From Sambucus nigra (taxonomy: Eukaryota; Streptophyta; Magnoliopsida; Dipsacales; Adoxaceae), in the NCBI GenBank assembly GCA_949130495.1, contig OX422218.1, forward strand, positions 45,904,823 through 45,968,822: a stretch of 64,000 nt of DNA, in the 5' to 3' direction. Shown piece after piece: positions 48,801 to 60,525 of the stretch; the stretch's first letter is position 1, and each line of letters starts with the position of its first letter. Below the pieces are notes generated by a model. It saw nothing but the letters and a program-made list of their open reading frames with translations, did no database searches and had not been told where the DNA came from. The translations under genes and the position numbers were made by a program.

Positions 48801-49360
48801 TGTTAATACCAAATTTAATCTGCTGACTTGGACCAACTATATAAAGACACGTGGCTATCTACATGGCAACAACAAGCACTTTCGAGATGATCATATGCTC
48901 CGAGGAACTCTTATGCTCCGAGGAACTCATTAGCACCGAGAAGCTCAGGCGGTCCGAGCTACTCAGGCGGTCCGAGCTGCATCTCGAATAAAGCATTAAT
49001 AGCTGGATAACCAACAGTTCAACTGGTTCATTAAATGCTTATCATTCAGACGCACACGCAAAGAGGGCATTAAATGTATTACCCTTTCATATGTATATCA
49101 TTTAATGTATCACCCTTTCAGATGACAGCCTCAAGGCTATAAATACGTTGTACAATCCTCATTGTAGGGGGAGGAATCCTGAATCCAAACTTTGGGATCC
49201 AGAAAGCAATTTCTTGTAATCGAGAATTCTCAAACACTCAACAATAAAACAACAGTGGACGTAGTCCATTCGTATAAGGCTGAACCACTTTAAAAATCTT
49301 TTGTCTCATTTATTTATCTGTGATTGAATAATTAGAGTGATCTAACTTTTTACATCAACA
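48801..49360 (+). repeat. 3' LTR of the Tat element
   Basis: It starts TGTTAATACCAAATT and ends TTACATCAACA, 560 bases, followed by the CTCAC duplication. Apart from lacking the tandem copy and keeping the true 3' end, it differs from the 5' LTR at only a handful of positions. Confidence 0.93.
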
Positions 49361-50846
49361 CTCACCTTGATAGTTTAACTGGCTTTTCCCTTGCCTTTAT
49401 CCGGTACTTGTTCAATCAACTCTTATTCCCTTCCTATCATTCTTACAATATTAGTATCATCATAAGAATATCAATAATCCAAAGAATGATTTAAACATAA
49501 TTCAATCCATAAGCATCACATGATTCCATTCAAATCATTTATCACAAGTGAAGTTCTATCCAAATCCATGTTAATATATTTAACATATCCAAATCATAGA
49601 CCAAATATAAATTCATTTATTCTTGGTAATTCAATCCTTGTCATATTAGTATTCCAATACAAAAGATAGTACATCATTTCAAGTCTTCTAGAGCAAGATA
49701 TGCCCATTTCTTTACCACATAGCAAATCTACCCTATAGGCTCTTTTATCGTTCATTCAACTTCCAGGAATTTCCATAATTTTTCTACATCATAAATTTAT
49801 ATGATATTTAAACCAACATCAGTAAACATATTGAAAAATACAAGATTAAAATTTCATAATTTTTAGAGTTCATTTGCTATGTCAAGCAAAACATCAAACA
49901 CATGGCGGGCATACTTTCACCCTTAGGGTAGATTTCATACCCGAACTTTAAACTCTCACCAAAGACCCAGTTCTTGGTATTTTCCCATGATTTTCAGATA
50001 TGTCATACATATGTGAGTACAGGTTAATCTCCAATTGGAACAAATCAATTCCATTAAGTATACAAAAATATATGGAAGTTTGAATAAACAAGGTTCCTAA
50101 ACAAAATAATTTCAAGGGTTTACACATTCAAGTTTGCTTAAACTTGCATCTATCCATAAGTACACATCAAGACATGTAAATTCAGTAAAAAAATAATTAT
50201 TTCAATCATTTAAATAAGTAATACAAAAAAATAAACAAGATTTATGGATGGAAATACCTTAGGGGCTTTTACGTAATTTTTCTATGAATTTTTCTTCAAT
50301 TTCTCCTCACACTTTCTTCCTAAACTTCAAAACTCTCTTTCCTTAGGTTAAAACTCTTCCATGGCTGAAATATGCTGAAGGAAGTGCTTAATTCAAGGGT
50401 TTTAAGTCGGCATAAGGCCACCCCCTCTTGTTCCAATCAAAATATAACATGTGGCATTACATAAAACAAAATATCATTTAAGGCTAAATGACTACTTTAC
50501 CCCCTGTTCGTAAAAAGACAATATCTTCCCACTCGGATGTCCGTTCGATGAACCGTTTGTTTTGTTATAAACCTAAATCATATATCTACAAATATCTAGT
50601 TTACACCTCAAGTTCATTGTTATGTCATAAAGTCCAAAACTAGCCTCCAACAGGAACATTCCTACCGAAAACTTTAAAATTTCACATTTGTAACTAATTC
50701 GATATTTCAAGCTTTATGAAGGTAGGATTAAACTAAACATAATTACTTACATTATATATATACTAATAACATATTATTCATATCACATAAGCTAATCATG
50801 ATTTAAACATGATTTATCATAATTATATTCGGGTTGTCACAATATG

Positions 50847-51641
50847 TATATAAATTACCCGAAATTAAATGAGATTTATTAAATTGTCAAAGGATGAAGA
50901 CATAAATCAACGACCTATGTTGTGCATAATAGGTGTTTGTGCCATTTTTTATGAGATATATAAGACTGATATACCTTGGGATTGGGTAAATAAAATATAG
51001 TCGGCTTCGTTGTAACAATTGAGTATAATTAATCCAATAAATACTAATATGGATTTGTGGTCATATGTATTGTTTGGGAATTTATTGGGATGCGAGTAAT
51101 ATCGCACTTATATGGGGGATGAGATGTTAATCGCATGTGAGTGACGATGGGAAATATTTATTTTGCATCAACTGTATATATTGCATTTTAAATTGATTAG
51201 GTAAATTCTTGCACATCTAGGCTTTGATCAAAATTTAAATGTTTTCTCCCTCCAAGTGCTCCTAGACAGTGATAGCGGGACTATGACGTAGCAGCCTTGC
51301 ATCCTTTTGCTCCTCATGCATTGTAGATCCATTGATTCTAGCTTAGGTGCTTTTCATCTGCGGTACTTATATTATTTTGGGAATACTGTATGGGCATAAT
51401 CCCGAGATTCATTTACTTTATTTTGGGTTGAGGTGTTTACTTTTATGTCAGTCTCGTCATACACTTTGTGATGAATTGGATTTAATTATTACGGAAATGT
51501 TAATTTAAAACACAAATTTGGGCTTGCCATATACAATTCATATTATGATGGTGCCGAGAATGATCTTAATTGACAAACAAATCCTATCTTCGGTGTATCA
51601 TGCCTGACCAACCTTTACGTGAGAAAATAGGGGTTGTTACA
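50847..51641 (+). repeat. Large LTR X2, right part
   Basis: It resumes the LTR cut at 36662, follows the right half of LTR X1 (33680-34200) and ends AAATAGGGGTTGTTACA. Confidence 0.65.
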
Positions 51642-52170
51642 ATAGTGTAAAAAACTGAACCATAATCAAATAATTGAAAGCCAAATTTTGAAAATTAACT
51701 TTAGCCCTGCTCATTACAGCTTTCCAACTACTGTTTGAATATATCGAAAACTAAAAAAATAATAAAAAACATATATCATAATACATAATTTTTTATTTCG
51801 TCAATGTCTGGACCAAAATAGTGATGTTTACCAAATGACAAAAATAACTTAATTTTCTAAAAAAGACTAGGATTAGCATTATTTTGTCAGTCAATTTTTT
51901 TTTACTAAAATAATAATACACACCAAATTTTAAACTAAAAGTCTGTCAACTATTTAAAACTTAGTCAATTTAGGTTTAAAGAGGGCAAGCAAGGTTATTT
52001 ATAATAAGCGATTGGAAGGAAATTCTCACATCCAACCATTGTAGGACTTTACCAAAGCTCCGGAAGATCAATTTTTTTATATCATTTGATTTTTGGCTAC
52101 AACGGATTAATGGACAATTATTTTTAAATTGCAAAAAAAATAATTTTGAGTTTAATTTTTAATGGTTTCT
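51642..52170. other. AT-rich intergenic sequence
   Basis: No gene, structured repeat or RNA is recognised. Confidence 0.5.
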
Positions 52171-52173
52171 TAA

Positions 52174-52783
52174 GGGCATCTCCAATAATGCTCTTTCCAA
52201 ACTTATTTGTATCCCACGTGTCAAGTGCCTCTTAGAAACTTTCTAATCTACATGGCACGATTTTTTATCATAAGAGAAAAGTCTACAAAAATTCATCTCC
52301 AACAGTGCTAGTTTCTATATCTATTGAGCAACCCTTTCATCATATATTTTCAAACAATAATTCTATTTATACAGAGAATTCATACAAAATCGTATGTACA
52401 GACTGACGTGTCGTGTCTGTATTGGTCCGTGCCTTGAGTGGAACCAAGACACGGACCAATGTGGATACGACACGCCAGTCTGTACACACGATTCTGTACG
52501 AATCCTCTGTACGTGTAGAACTACTCATTTTCAAAACTTCAGTTGAACTGCTTACCGAAAGTCATGTATATCCCACACTTTCCAGCAAAAAATCAAAGCC
52601 ACGTCAGATAGAAATTTCTTGGGGAATTTCTACATGTAGAAATTCTACCTAAAAATTTCTGAAGTGTATCTATGCCATGTCATATCCGCGCACCCTTAGA
52701 AACTATGGTTGGAGAAGGTTTTTCTTTATTGAAATTTCTAAAATAGAAATTTCACTGGATAGAAATTACTATTGGTGAAGCCC
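52174..52783. mobile_element. PIF/Harbinger-like MITE, 610 bp
   Basis: The ends GGGCATCTCCAATAATG and (reverse complement) GGGCTTCACCAATAGTA are inverted repeats, and TAA flanks both sides (52171-52173 and 52784-52786). It has no transposase. An internal 140-bp fold-back (52371-52510) is described separately. Confidence 0.8.
52371..52510. repeat. 140-bp fold-back (long hairpin) inside the MITE
   Basis: The left arm (ACAGAG.ATTC.TACA.AATCG, TGTACAGACTG.CGTGTCGT, ATTGGTCCGTG.CTTG) is matched by its reverse complement ending at CTCTGT, with arms of about 65 bases and only scattered mismatches around a short GAGTGGAA loop. Confidence 0.88.
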
Positions 52784-52786
52784 TAA

Positions 52787-54902
52787 CATTTCAGGGTACC
52801 CCTAAAAAAAATTTAACTCAAAACGAATTATTTTGCCATTTTAAAAAAATGAATCAAAAAACTGTCAGTTTATAATCCCTTATAAACTAAAAGTTTTTTT
52901 TTTATCTAATTCAACACAAACGTTATTTTCAGGATTTTTTCACCCAATTAATATTAAAAATCAACAATTTTTTTGAGTGAGTGTGCTAAAAGTGGGTGGG
53001 TGATTGTGTTAAACGTGGGCTATGTTTTGTGAGTTTAGTATTAGTGTGGGATCAAACTTATCTGGGGTCCTTTTTAAGTGATAAAAATGTTTAGTAATAG
53101 AATGGGTTTATTTTTTGGAGTCTTTTTAAGCGGCAAACTCTATTTTTTTTTTGTACTTCATTTTTTAAACAGTTTTTTTATTCCTAATTTTTTTATAGGG
53201 GAATATACTAAATAGTCCCTCAAACTTTTTTAATACACGTTTAGTCCAAGCATTTTTATTTTGCACCAAAAAGTCATTCACCATGCGAAAAATGTTTTAT
53301 CATGTCGCTGGCGCGAACCTTTAAAAATAAATGAATAAGAGACTTTTTGATATAAAATAAAAGACTTGGATTAAATGAGTATTAAAAAATATTTGAAGAA
53401 TTTTTTGATATTTGATCCTTTTTGATATTTTATTTTTTTTTAATTTCAAAGCTCCATTTAATCAGGTGCTCTAGACGATCGTGAGCCGGCCCTGTGTGAG
53501 GAAGCTTAGCCAACTAATAGGCTTGAAGGCCAAGAAAAAACCACATGGGTTTAGTTTCATATATGACGTGACAGACAACAACTCAAGGCAATAAACTTGT
53601 AAAAAATGAGTGTGGGTGTTGGGAATTGAGCAAGGGTCTCGAGGTTAAGTTAGGTGCGGTCCCAACTAGGAATTGCATTAGTAAAAGTACAAAATAATTA
53701 TAAATTCTCTATCTTTGGGGCTCCCAAAAGGTTGGGTCAACAAGCACTAAAGCGGTTGGTGTGCTAAATATATGTGATGAATTGTAATTTTTGTCAAGAA
53801 TAAGAGGAGGCATCCACATAGACCAACTTGTTATTAAAGGTTGGTGAGATTCGTTAAACCTAACAAGGTGTGAAGTTAAAAAAGAATTTTAGAGAATATA
53901 ATAGCAATAAGGAGACCCATTCAATTTACATATTTGTATTTAACAAGCAATACCACATCTCCCTAATATAATTCTCACCACCCAATTGTGTACGTCTAAC
54001 ATATTTTTTTACACTAGAAGGATTGTTATAGTGGACTCTGTTAAGTTCGCCACTATAGAACTCCACAGTTAAATCTATTTGTTCGACACTATACTTCGAT
54101 TCGGTTCTTCGAAAACTATGAAGCATAGACACGTAATATGTGTTTCGACATGCGATACGTGACACATGATTGGTTCAAAAATTAGGATACGACACGCTAT
54201 AATACGTAATATATAATATATATTTAAATATATATATTAATGTAATAAAACAGATTTTTTCATGAAATACATTATTAGAGCATTCTTAACATGAAATAAA
54301 GAACATGGGCCATACAAAACAATATTTAAACCCACTTTGATATTAAGAATCATAAATAAAGTAGAATCACCATCACATGTCGGAGCGTGTAGTGTGTCTG
54401 ACTTGAGTCAAAGTTGACTCGTGGCTTCCGAGAGAGTGTCCATGTTTTATAGTGTCTTACACGACACGTTGACTTCTGAGAAGTGTATGTGCTTCCTAGT
54501 TCGAAAAGGAACATCCGCTCGAACAATTCCGTCGTTGTCTACCAAAACGACTGAAAATGTTTAAAAAAAAGGTAAACATACGACGTACAAAAAGTTCACG
54601 CCCTTCTCTTGAATGTATTGGAAGTTGTATATTGGGTGGGGGTACAAACATTTAAAGCATTTGGAGAATGATTTCTGAAGACAGAGTTTAACCCTGATTT
54701 TTTTAATGTATTAATCAGTCAAAATTTATTAATTATGATTAACTCACACACCACTTACTACATTAAAGGCACATAAGAGTGTTAGTAAAAATGTGTCAAT
54801 AAAGGGTGTCCTCCCATAACTATTCCAATTGAATATGGGTGAAATTAAATGACTCAATTAGTTATTTGATGAAGCTGGGGTTGGACAAATTTTAGTATAG
54901 TG
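52787..54902. other. AT-rich intergenic sequence
   Basis: No gene is recognised. The first ~90 bases resemble 8165-8225 (dispersed repeat). The remainder has only short frames without motifs. Confidence 0.5.
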
Positions 54903-54910
54903 GAGCTTGA

Positions 54911-55088
54911 ACATGATTGGTGCAATGATAGTCCTCACTCAAGTTACGGTTGGTCTCGGGTTCGAGACATGAGAGTAGCATTCCCATATATATATATATA
55001 TAAGAGGTAAGGTCAGCCGACATCCAACTCTTTCAGACCCTACAGTTAAATGAGAATCTTGTGCACTGAATACGACCTTTTTTTTTTT
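54911..55088 (+). mobile_element. tRNA-derived SINE
   Basis: A pol III A-box-like TTGGTGCAATGA (54918-54929) is followed ~38 bases later by a B box CGGGTTCGAGAC (54957-54968). Downstream are GGTAAGGTCAGCC, CAGACCC, CTTGTGCACTGAATACGACC and an 11-base T run (55078-55088), the order of common plant tRNA-derived SINEs ending in T. A short TA run interrupts it at 54989-55002. No clear target duplication. Confidence 0.7.
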
Positions 55089-56096
55089 ACTCGAATATAA
55101 TTGGGTGAGGTTGATTTAGCTCAGCTCAAGCTTGATCAAAATTTAAACTAGTTCTGTTAAACTTGACTCATATTCGGTTATGCTCAACATGACTCATTTT
55201 GTTGGCAACCTTATGCACAACAAATTCCAATAAATTCTGCAAATATGCAGTTTTACAAAATATAATTCCATAAAAAATAATTTGAAAATGAGTGCGATGA
55301 CCGTCAAAAGTATTAATAACTTTGAGGGATTCTTTGATAGACAATACTACGAAGATCATCTCCATTAAATAGAATTAAAAAATTCATTTGGGGTGATTTG
55401 ACGTTACAGTAGAACAACACAAGTATCATTGTTTCATTTTTAATATTTAAAGGTCAATTATAAGTAAATTATAGAACCAATATGTTCTACTTTAGTAAAA
55501 GCTCTCTCACTCTTTCTGATTTAAACTTATATTTTGACATTATCTCAAGAAGAAAACTACAAAAACATATCACGGCTTGACCCAAGTGACTAATAAAATC
55601 TACATTAGACAAAGTGCATGGTATATTTCCCTTGAACCATGTTGTGTGAGAATTCATCGGATCGTGTTTGCATCGTGTTTGCTTGCATGTGTCATGCACT
55701 AAACCTCATGATTTAAAGAATTCTAGCAAAGACATCTATATATGTATTCTGCTGATATGATTTTTTTTTCCTTCTCAATTCCTGCCACGCAACAGGACTA
55801 CTAGGTGCTACTATGTGGTCATGTAGAGTTGGTTTTGTGTCAAGAGATAAATAAACTATAATTTTAGGTGGACTTTCATTTGAGACGCAAAGGCTAGGAC
55901 TTGCTGATGTATTACAAATGTATTGGCTCGTGTTTGGACTGTATGATGTTGGACCTGAACAGTAGACAATGTGAATACGACATATCAGTGAGTCGCACCC
56001 TTTGATTCTGAGATGAGAGTCAGCCTAAAGCTATACAAATAATTGGGTTGATACTAAAATGATCATTTTATAACACGTTTTTGCCAAAAAAAAACA
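55089..56096. other. Intergenic sequence
   Basis: No gene is recognised. Words near 55700-55730 (CATGATTTAAAGAA, CTAGCAAAGA) recur near 57592, part of a diverged local duplication. Confidence 0.5.
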
Positions 56097-56262
56097 AATC
56101 ACCTTCAAAAGGATTTCTCATATCGATCCAACTTGAAACTTTTTAAATATTTTCCTTTAAGTGCCTTTGACGAAGACGGAAGACCACTTGTAGGAATGTA
56201 AGATTTTTCAAATCAATTCTATTTTTGTGGATTGATTTGAGAAATATTTTTGAAGGTGGATT
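56097..56262. repeat. Small fold-back element, copy 1
   Basis: It starts AATCACCTTCAAAAGGATTT and ends TATTTTTGAAGGTGGATT, an imperfect inverted repeat. Inside are CACTTGTAGGAATGTAAGAT and GTGGATTGATTTG. A longer relative lies at 58114-58477. Confidence 0.65.
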
Positions 56263-56396
56263 ATTTTGGATAAAATGTGGCAAAATATGATATTTTTTAC
56301 ATATTTTTATAAAGGATTAGTTACACTCCCCCCCAAGTCTTTATCCCATTCTTTACTTTGTCACCGGAACTTTCATTTTTTATACTTAACCACTTA

Positions 56397-56397
<1 letters not shown>

Positions 56398-56466
<69 letters not shown>
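56398..56466. repeat. (CT)n(CA)n compound microsatellite
   Basis: About 16 CT repeats pass directly into about 16 CA repeats, followed by the palindromic CCATGGAAGCCATGGCCATG. Confidence 0.97.
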
Positions 56467-56468
<2 letters not shown>

Positions 56469-56529
56469 CCATGGAAGCCATGGCCATGATGGCTAAAGCT
56501 CTCTCTCTTGTCTCTTAATCGCGTTCTCT

Positions 56530-57600
56530 CTCACATACACACATTAACACACACGAATACACACACAAAAAAAACATATCTACATGGATTTTTCGGGGGG
56601 TTTGGTGGAATGGAAAATGGATATTTAAATTTTGAGTTTTTTTTTTAAATGGCTATTTGGATTTGGGCATTGTGTTTGTTGAAATGGATATTGGGTTTCT
56701 CTCGCTTGAGTTTTTTGTGGGTTTGATGAGAAGAAAAATGGTGTTCGAATCTAATTTATCGTTTTTAGATGGATGTTTGTGGTTTGAAGAACAAGGGTTG
56801 ATTGGAAATGGATATCGGGTTTCACTCTCTTGATCATTTCTTTTTCGTTTGACATCAATTTTGTTTTACTTATTTTTTTTTTGCGAAAATCAATTTTTAA
56901 AAATTGGTACCAGTTTTTTTTTTCTTGTTTGTTTGAAATCAATTTTTATCTTTAGCTGGAAATCATTTGTTTTTGTTGGAAAATAATTTTTTTCTTGTTG
57001 GAAGTCATTTTTTTAATTGAATTTATTTTTTTTGTTAGAATTCATTTTTTTCGTTTTTTTTTTGCTGGAAATCAGTTTTTCTTTTGAATGGATTTTTTTA
57101 TCTGCTATAAAATAGTTTTCTTTCTGCTGGAAATCATTTTTTTAGTTGGAAATAATTTTTTTTAGTATTTTTTAGTTTTTTATTGTTTTACTTTAATTTA
57201 TGTAATATAAAAAAATTAAACAACTTCCTTATTCTGGAATGGACAAAAATACCCTCATTTGCGTAGCACATGATCACTTTTTCGTTTAAATATTTAACAC
57301 CATTAAGATTAGGGTGTATTATGAAGTGTTTTAATAAGTTTAGGTGATTAAATACAAAAAAAAAGTTCGGATTACAAAGTAAATAATGGGATAAAGTTCA
57401 AAGGGAAAAAGTATAATTAATCCTTATATAAATAAATCGTGCAGAATCGAACGCATTTTTCTTTACTAAATGGATGAAAATATAAACACATACACATTTA
57501 GTCGAGTTAAAAGGGTGTCAAGGCATGATTTGTAGAAGGGTGACGAATCACACGACTTGTAACTTACATCTATCACCCTGCACCAATTCGCATGATTTAA
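56530..57600. other. T-rich intergenic sequence
   Basis: The word GGAAATCATTTTTTT recurs irregularly between 56940 and 57170. No gene is recognised. Confidence 0.5.
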
Positions 57601-57712
57601 AGAACTCTAACAAAGATATTATCGACTCCCTCTCTCTTTTAGAGTCTCACCATCAGGTGCCACATGTTCGATCCGGACAGTTAATGTGCAGGTCGGTCTA
57701 TAAATGAGCAGG

Positions 57713-57717
<5 letters not shown>

Positions 57718-57783
<66 letters not shown>
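57718..57783. repeat. (TA)n microsatellite
   Basis: An uninterrupted TA run of about 33 repeats adjoins the left end of the next element. Confidence 0.97.
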
Positions 57784-57785
<2 letters not shown>

Positions 57786-57786
<1 letters not shown>

Positions 57787-58086
57787 GCTCTTGTGCAGAC
57801 TAGTCCGCATTTTAATAATGCGGACCGGACATGTGTCACCTGACGGTGCGTCTAGAAATTATCGTCTAAATTATAGACACACTCTCTCTCTTTTCTGGGC
57901 TCACCGTCAGGTGACACATGTCTGGTCCGCATTTTAAGAATGCGGACCGAACATGTTTCGCATAACGGTGCGCCTAGAAATTATCGCCTAAATTATAGGC
58001 ACTCTCTCTCTCTTTTCTGGGCTCACCGTCAGGTGACACATGTCCGGTCCGCATTCTTAAAATGCGGACTATTCCGCACAAGAGCA
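57786..58086. mobile_element. TA-flanked MITE with long inverted repeats and an internal duplication
   Basis: The left end TGCTCTTGTGCAGACTAGTC and the reverse complement of the right end (TGCTCTTGTGCGGAATAGTC) start inverted repeats of about 70 bases, including GTCCGCATT and CACCTGACGGTG. A ~115-base block (GAAATTATCG...TCTCTCTTTTCTGGGCTCACC) occurs twice inside. TA repeats flank both sides (57718-57783 and 58093-58113). A partial diverged copy of the right end precedes the first TA run (57640-57716). Confidence 0.75.
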
Positions 58087-58113
58087 GGACTGTATATATA
58101 TATATATATATAT

Positions 58114-58477
58114 AATCCATCTCCAAAAAGAATTTTCAAATCGATCAAATCAATTTGAAAAATCCTACACATTCTCCTTCGAGTGCCTCTAGCGAAAAGA
58201 ATAGTTCTACACCGATACTCAAAATCGACACATTTTGGAGCGACGCTTATTGGTTCGTTTCCAGACCGAACAATAATGGCTCTCAAACATGAGCCAATAC
58301 GACTATAACACGTCAGAGTGTCCCACCAAATATGTCGCATTTGGGTGTCGACCTAGAATTATTTTAACGAAAATCACTTGTAGGAGTGTAAGATTTACCA
58401 AACGGCCATATTTTGTGGAGCGATTGGGAATCTTTTGATACAGTGAATGGATTGAAATTTTTTTTTTAAGGTGGATT
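58114..58477. repeat. Small fold-back element, copy 2
   Basis: It starts AATCCATCTCCAAAAAGAAT and ends TTTTTAAGGTGGATT. Inner words (ATCACTTGTAGGAGTGTAAG, TTTTGTGGAGCGATTG) match copy 1 at 56097-56262. The following sequence (AATGTGGCAGAATAT, TAAATAAATCGTGCTGAA) also follows copy 1 or lies at 57425, so a larger region is duplicated. Confidence 0.65.
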
Positions 58478-59420
58478 ATTTTAATTATAATGTGGCAGAA
58501 TATTAATCTTTTTGACATTTTCTATAAATAAATCGTGCTGAAAATTCTTCTACTCAACCCTGGCTTTTACACTAAATGAATGAAAAAAATAAATACAAAT
58601 ACAATTCCTTGTGTTAACATACACTTGTTAAACAAACAAATGATTTCAATTTGTCTGCTACTTGATGTCGCAAACCCATTTAATGAGTAAACACACTTAA
58701 CTTGATACTTCAAAAGACGAAGATTCATCATATATATACTTGGGTAGGGTGGGAGAGGTTTTCTTCGCATATCAACTCGTTAGCGTGTTGATGGTTATAA
58801 AAGGTTAACAAATCATACGACTTGTAACTTAGGTCTGATGGATTTTGCGAATTACATAAAATCAATTCTCTTTCGGGGCTCTAGTAAATCCATCAACTTA
58901 TGAACTGGACAAGCTAAGACTGCACCCGTGCTACATAATTTTGAATCAATTTTGTGTTATTTTCTGAAAACAATTTTAGTGTGTCGGTAATGACACATCA
59001 TCATAAACTAATTAAGAAGCAAGAATACTTTTTCGAAGGTGATGTACCCTTGTCGGATACTCCGGACACTCGTACGACACTCCGCGTGGCTTGTTAGACT
59101 TGTTTGGCATTTAAAAAAAGGCGGACACTTCACAAACACGACCCGAACATTTCGTGGACACAACAGGGTGCCAAAATTAAAGAACACGAAAAAATTCTAG
59201 TGTCATCTTGTAAAAATAATTCGTGTAAAGGTGTATGAATAATAATAAGAAAAGTTAAAATAATGAAGTTATTATTCGCTTAATTAAAATGCATATTTTT
59301 TATGTACGATTTAACTGTTATTATGAATACTGGACCATGTTAACTTTAATAAATTAGTTTCAAAACTATTTTTTGTTTCTGAAATGCAAAGTAGATGAAA
59401 GTGTATATATATATATATAT
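58478..59420. other. Intergenic sequence
   Basis: No gene is recognised. AATCATACGACTTGTAACTTA near 58807 repeats AATCACACGACTTGTAACTTA near 57546. Confidence 0.5.
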
Positions 59421-59639
59421 ATAGGATTAATTACACTTAGGCACCCTAAACTATACCCCCCCCCTCCCCCCCCCTCAACACTTTACCTCCAATACTTCAT
59501 CTTTTTCCAATAGACCTCCTTAACTTTTAAAAAGCCTGCAATTTATCCCTGCCGTCGAACTCCGTCAACTTTTCGCGGGAACCGTTAGGCATGTGCATGG
59601 CACGTGACTTTAAATAAGGATATTTTTGTCCAAACCTAA

Positions 59640-60500
59640 ATGTTTTTGAAAAAAAACTTTAAATAACAGCAGTAACATTTCATAATTAAAAAAATACCAT
59701 TTTTTTTTTTAAATAGCAAAAAACCTTAGAAAAAATTTAGAATTTTTTTTAAACATTAGAAAACTACGAATATATATTTAAAAATTCTGAAAAAAATGAA
59801 AAAAAAATATTTAAAATTTGAAAAATTCTAAAAAAAATAATTCGGAAAATATATTTAAAATAATAACTGAAAAATACATTGAAATATAAAAAAGCATTTT
59901 AAAATATGGAAATTCTAACACAATTAAAATTATGAAAATTACCAAAAAACAGGAAAAATATTTAAAAGAAAAAAAATGAATATATATTTAAAAATTATGA
60001 AAAATACAAAAAATATATTTAAAATCTGCAAAATTCCAAAAAAAAAAATTCAAAAAATATATTTAAAATAATTACTAAAAAATACATTGACATAAAAAAA
60101 GAAATTTAAAATATGTAAATTAGTAAATAATTAAAATTCAGAAAGTTCTCAAAAAATTATAAAAAAACGGGAAGAATATTTTAACGAAAAATAGAAAATA
60201 GGTAAAACAGGAAAAATATTGAAAAAAATATTGAAATGCATAAAAATACATAAAAATTTGTTGAACATCTCAATAATAATAACATAATTCCAATAAAAAG
60301 ATATAAGAAGAAAGATAAAAATAAAGAAAATACATATTTTCAAACCTCCAAACCACCAATAAAAATAAAAAATGCATAAATATTAATCCACACAAATATG
60401 AAAATACCCAAAAAGGTAATAATAATCCACACATATTTACAAACCTCCAAAAGAAATCCTTTAAAAAAAAGCCCCAAATTAATTTCAAATATTCAAAAGC
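59640..60500. repeat. A-rich degenerate tandem sequence
   Basis: Words such as AAAATATATTTAAAATAAT and CTGAAAAATACATTGA recur at about 59840 and 60050, suggesting two degenerate units of about 200 bases. No coding content. Confidence 0.55.
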
Positions 60501-60525
60501 AATCCCCCAAAATCTTGAACCTCCA

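Larger units (their letters stand above)
37468..49360 (+). mobile_element. Tat-lineage Ty3/gypsy retrotransposon with antisense genes
   Basis: The element is bounded by LTRs of the type TGTTGATACC...ATCAACA and flanked by CTCAC on both sides (37463-37467 and 49361-49365). Between the LTRs are gag-pol in one frame (38047-43971) with two RNase H domains, the mark of the Tat lineage, a 42-bp repeat, and two antisense reading frames before the 3' LTR. The two LTRs are nearly identical where they align, so the insertion is recent relative to its hosts. The 5' LTR end and primer-binding site are missing. Confidence 0.93.
36663..50841 (-). repeat. Solo LTR X3 (minus strand) with 5-bp duplication, split by a Tat element
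   Basis: Read on the minus strand it starts TGTGACAACCCG (50841) and ends GGGGTGTGACA (36663). ATATG flanks it on both sides (36658-36662 and 50842-50846), a clean 5-bp target duplication. Without the nested Tat element (37468-49360 plus one CTCAC) it is about 2.28 kb and has no internal retroelement genes, so it is a solo LTR left by LTR-LTR recombination or a single-LTR remnant. A stem-loop array lies near its 3' end. Confidence 0.85.

Noticed and set aside
34269..51641. Idea that X1 and X2 are the two LTRs of one element
   Set aside because: No internal retroelement region, primer-binding site or polypurine tract lies between them, their first halves differ, and no matching 5-bp duplication is seen.
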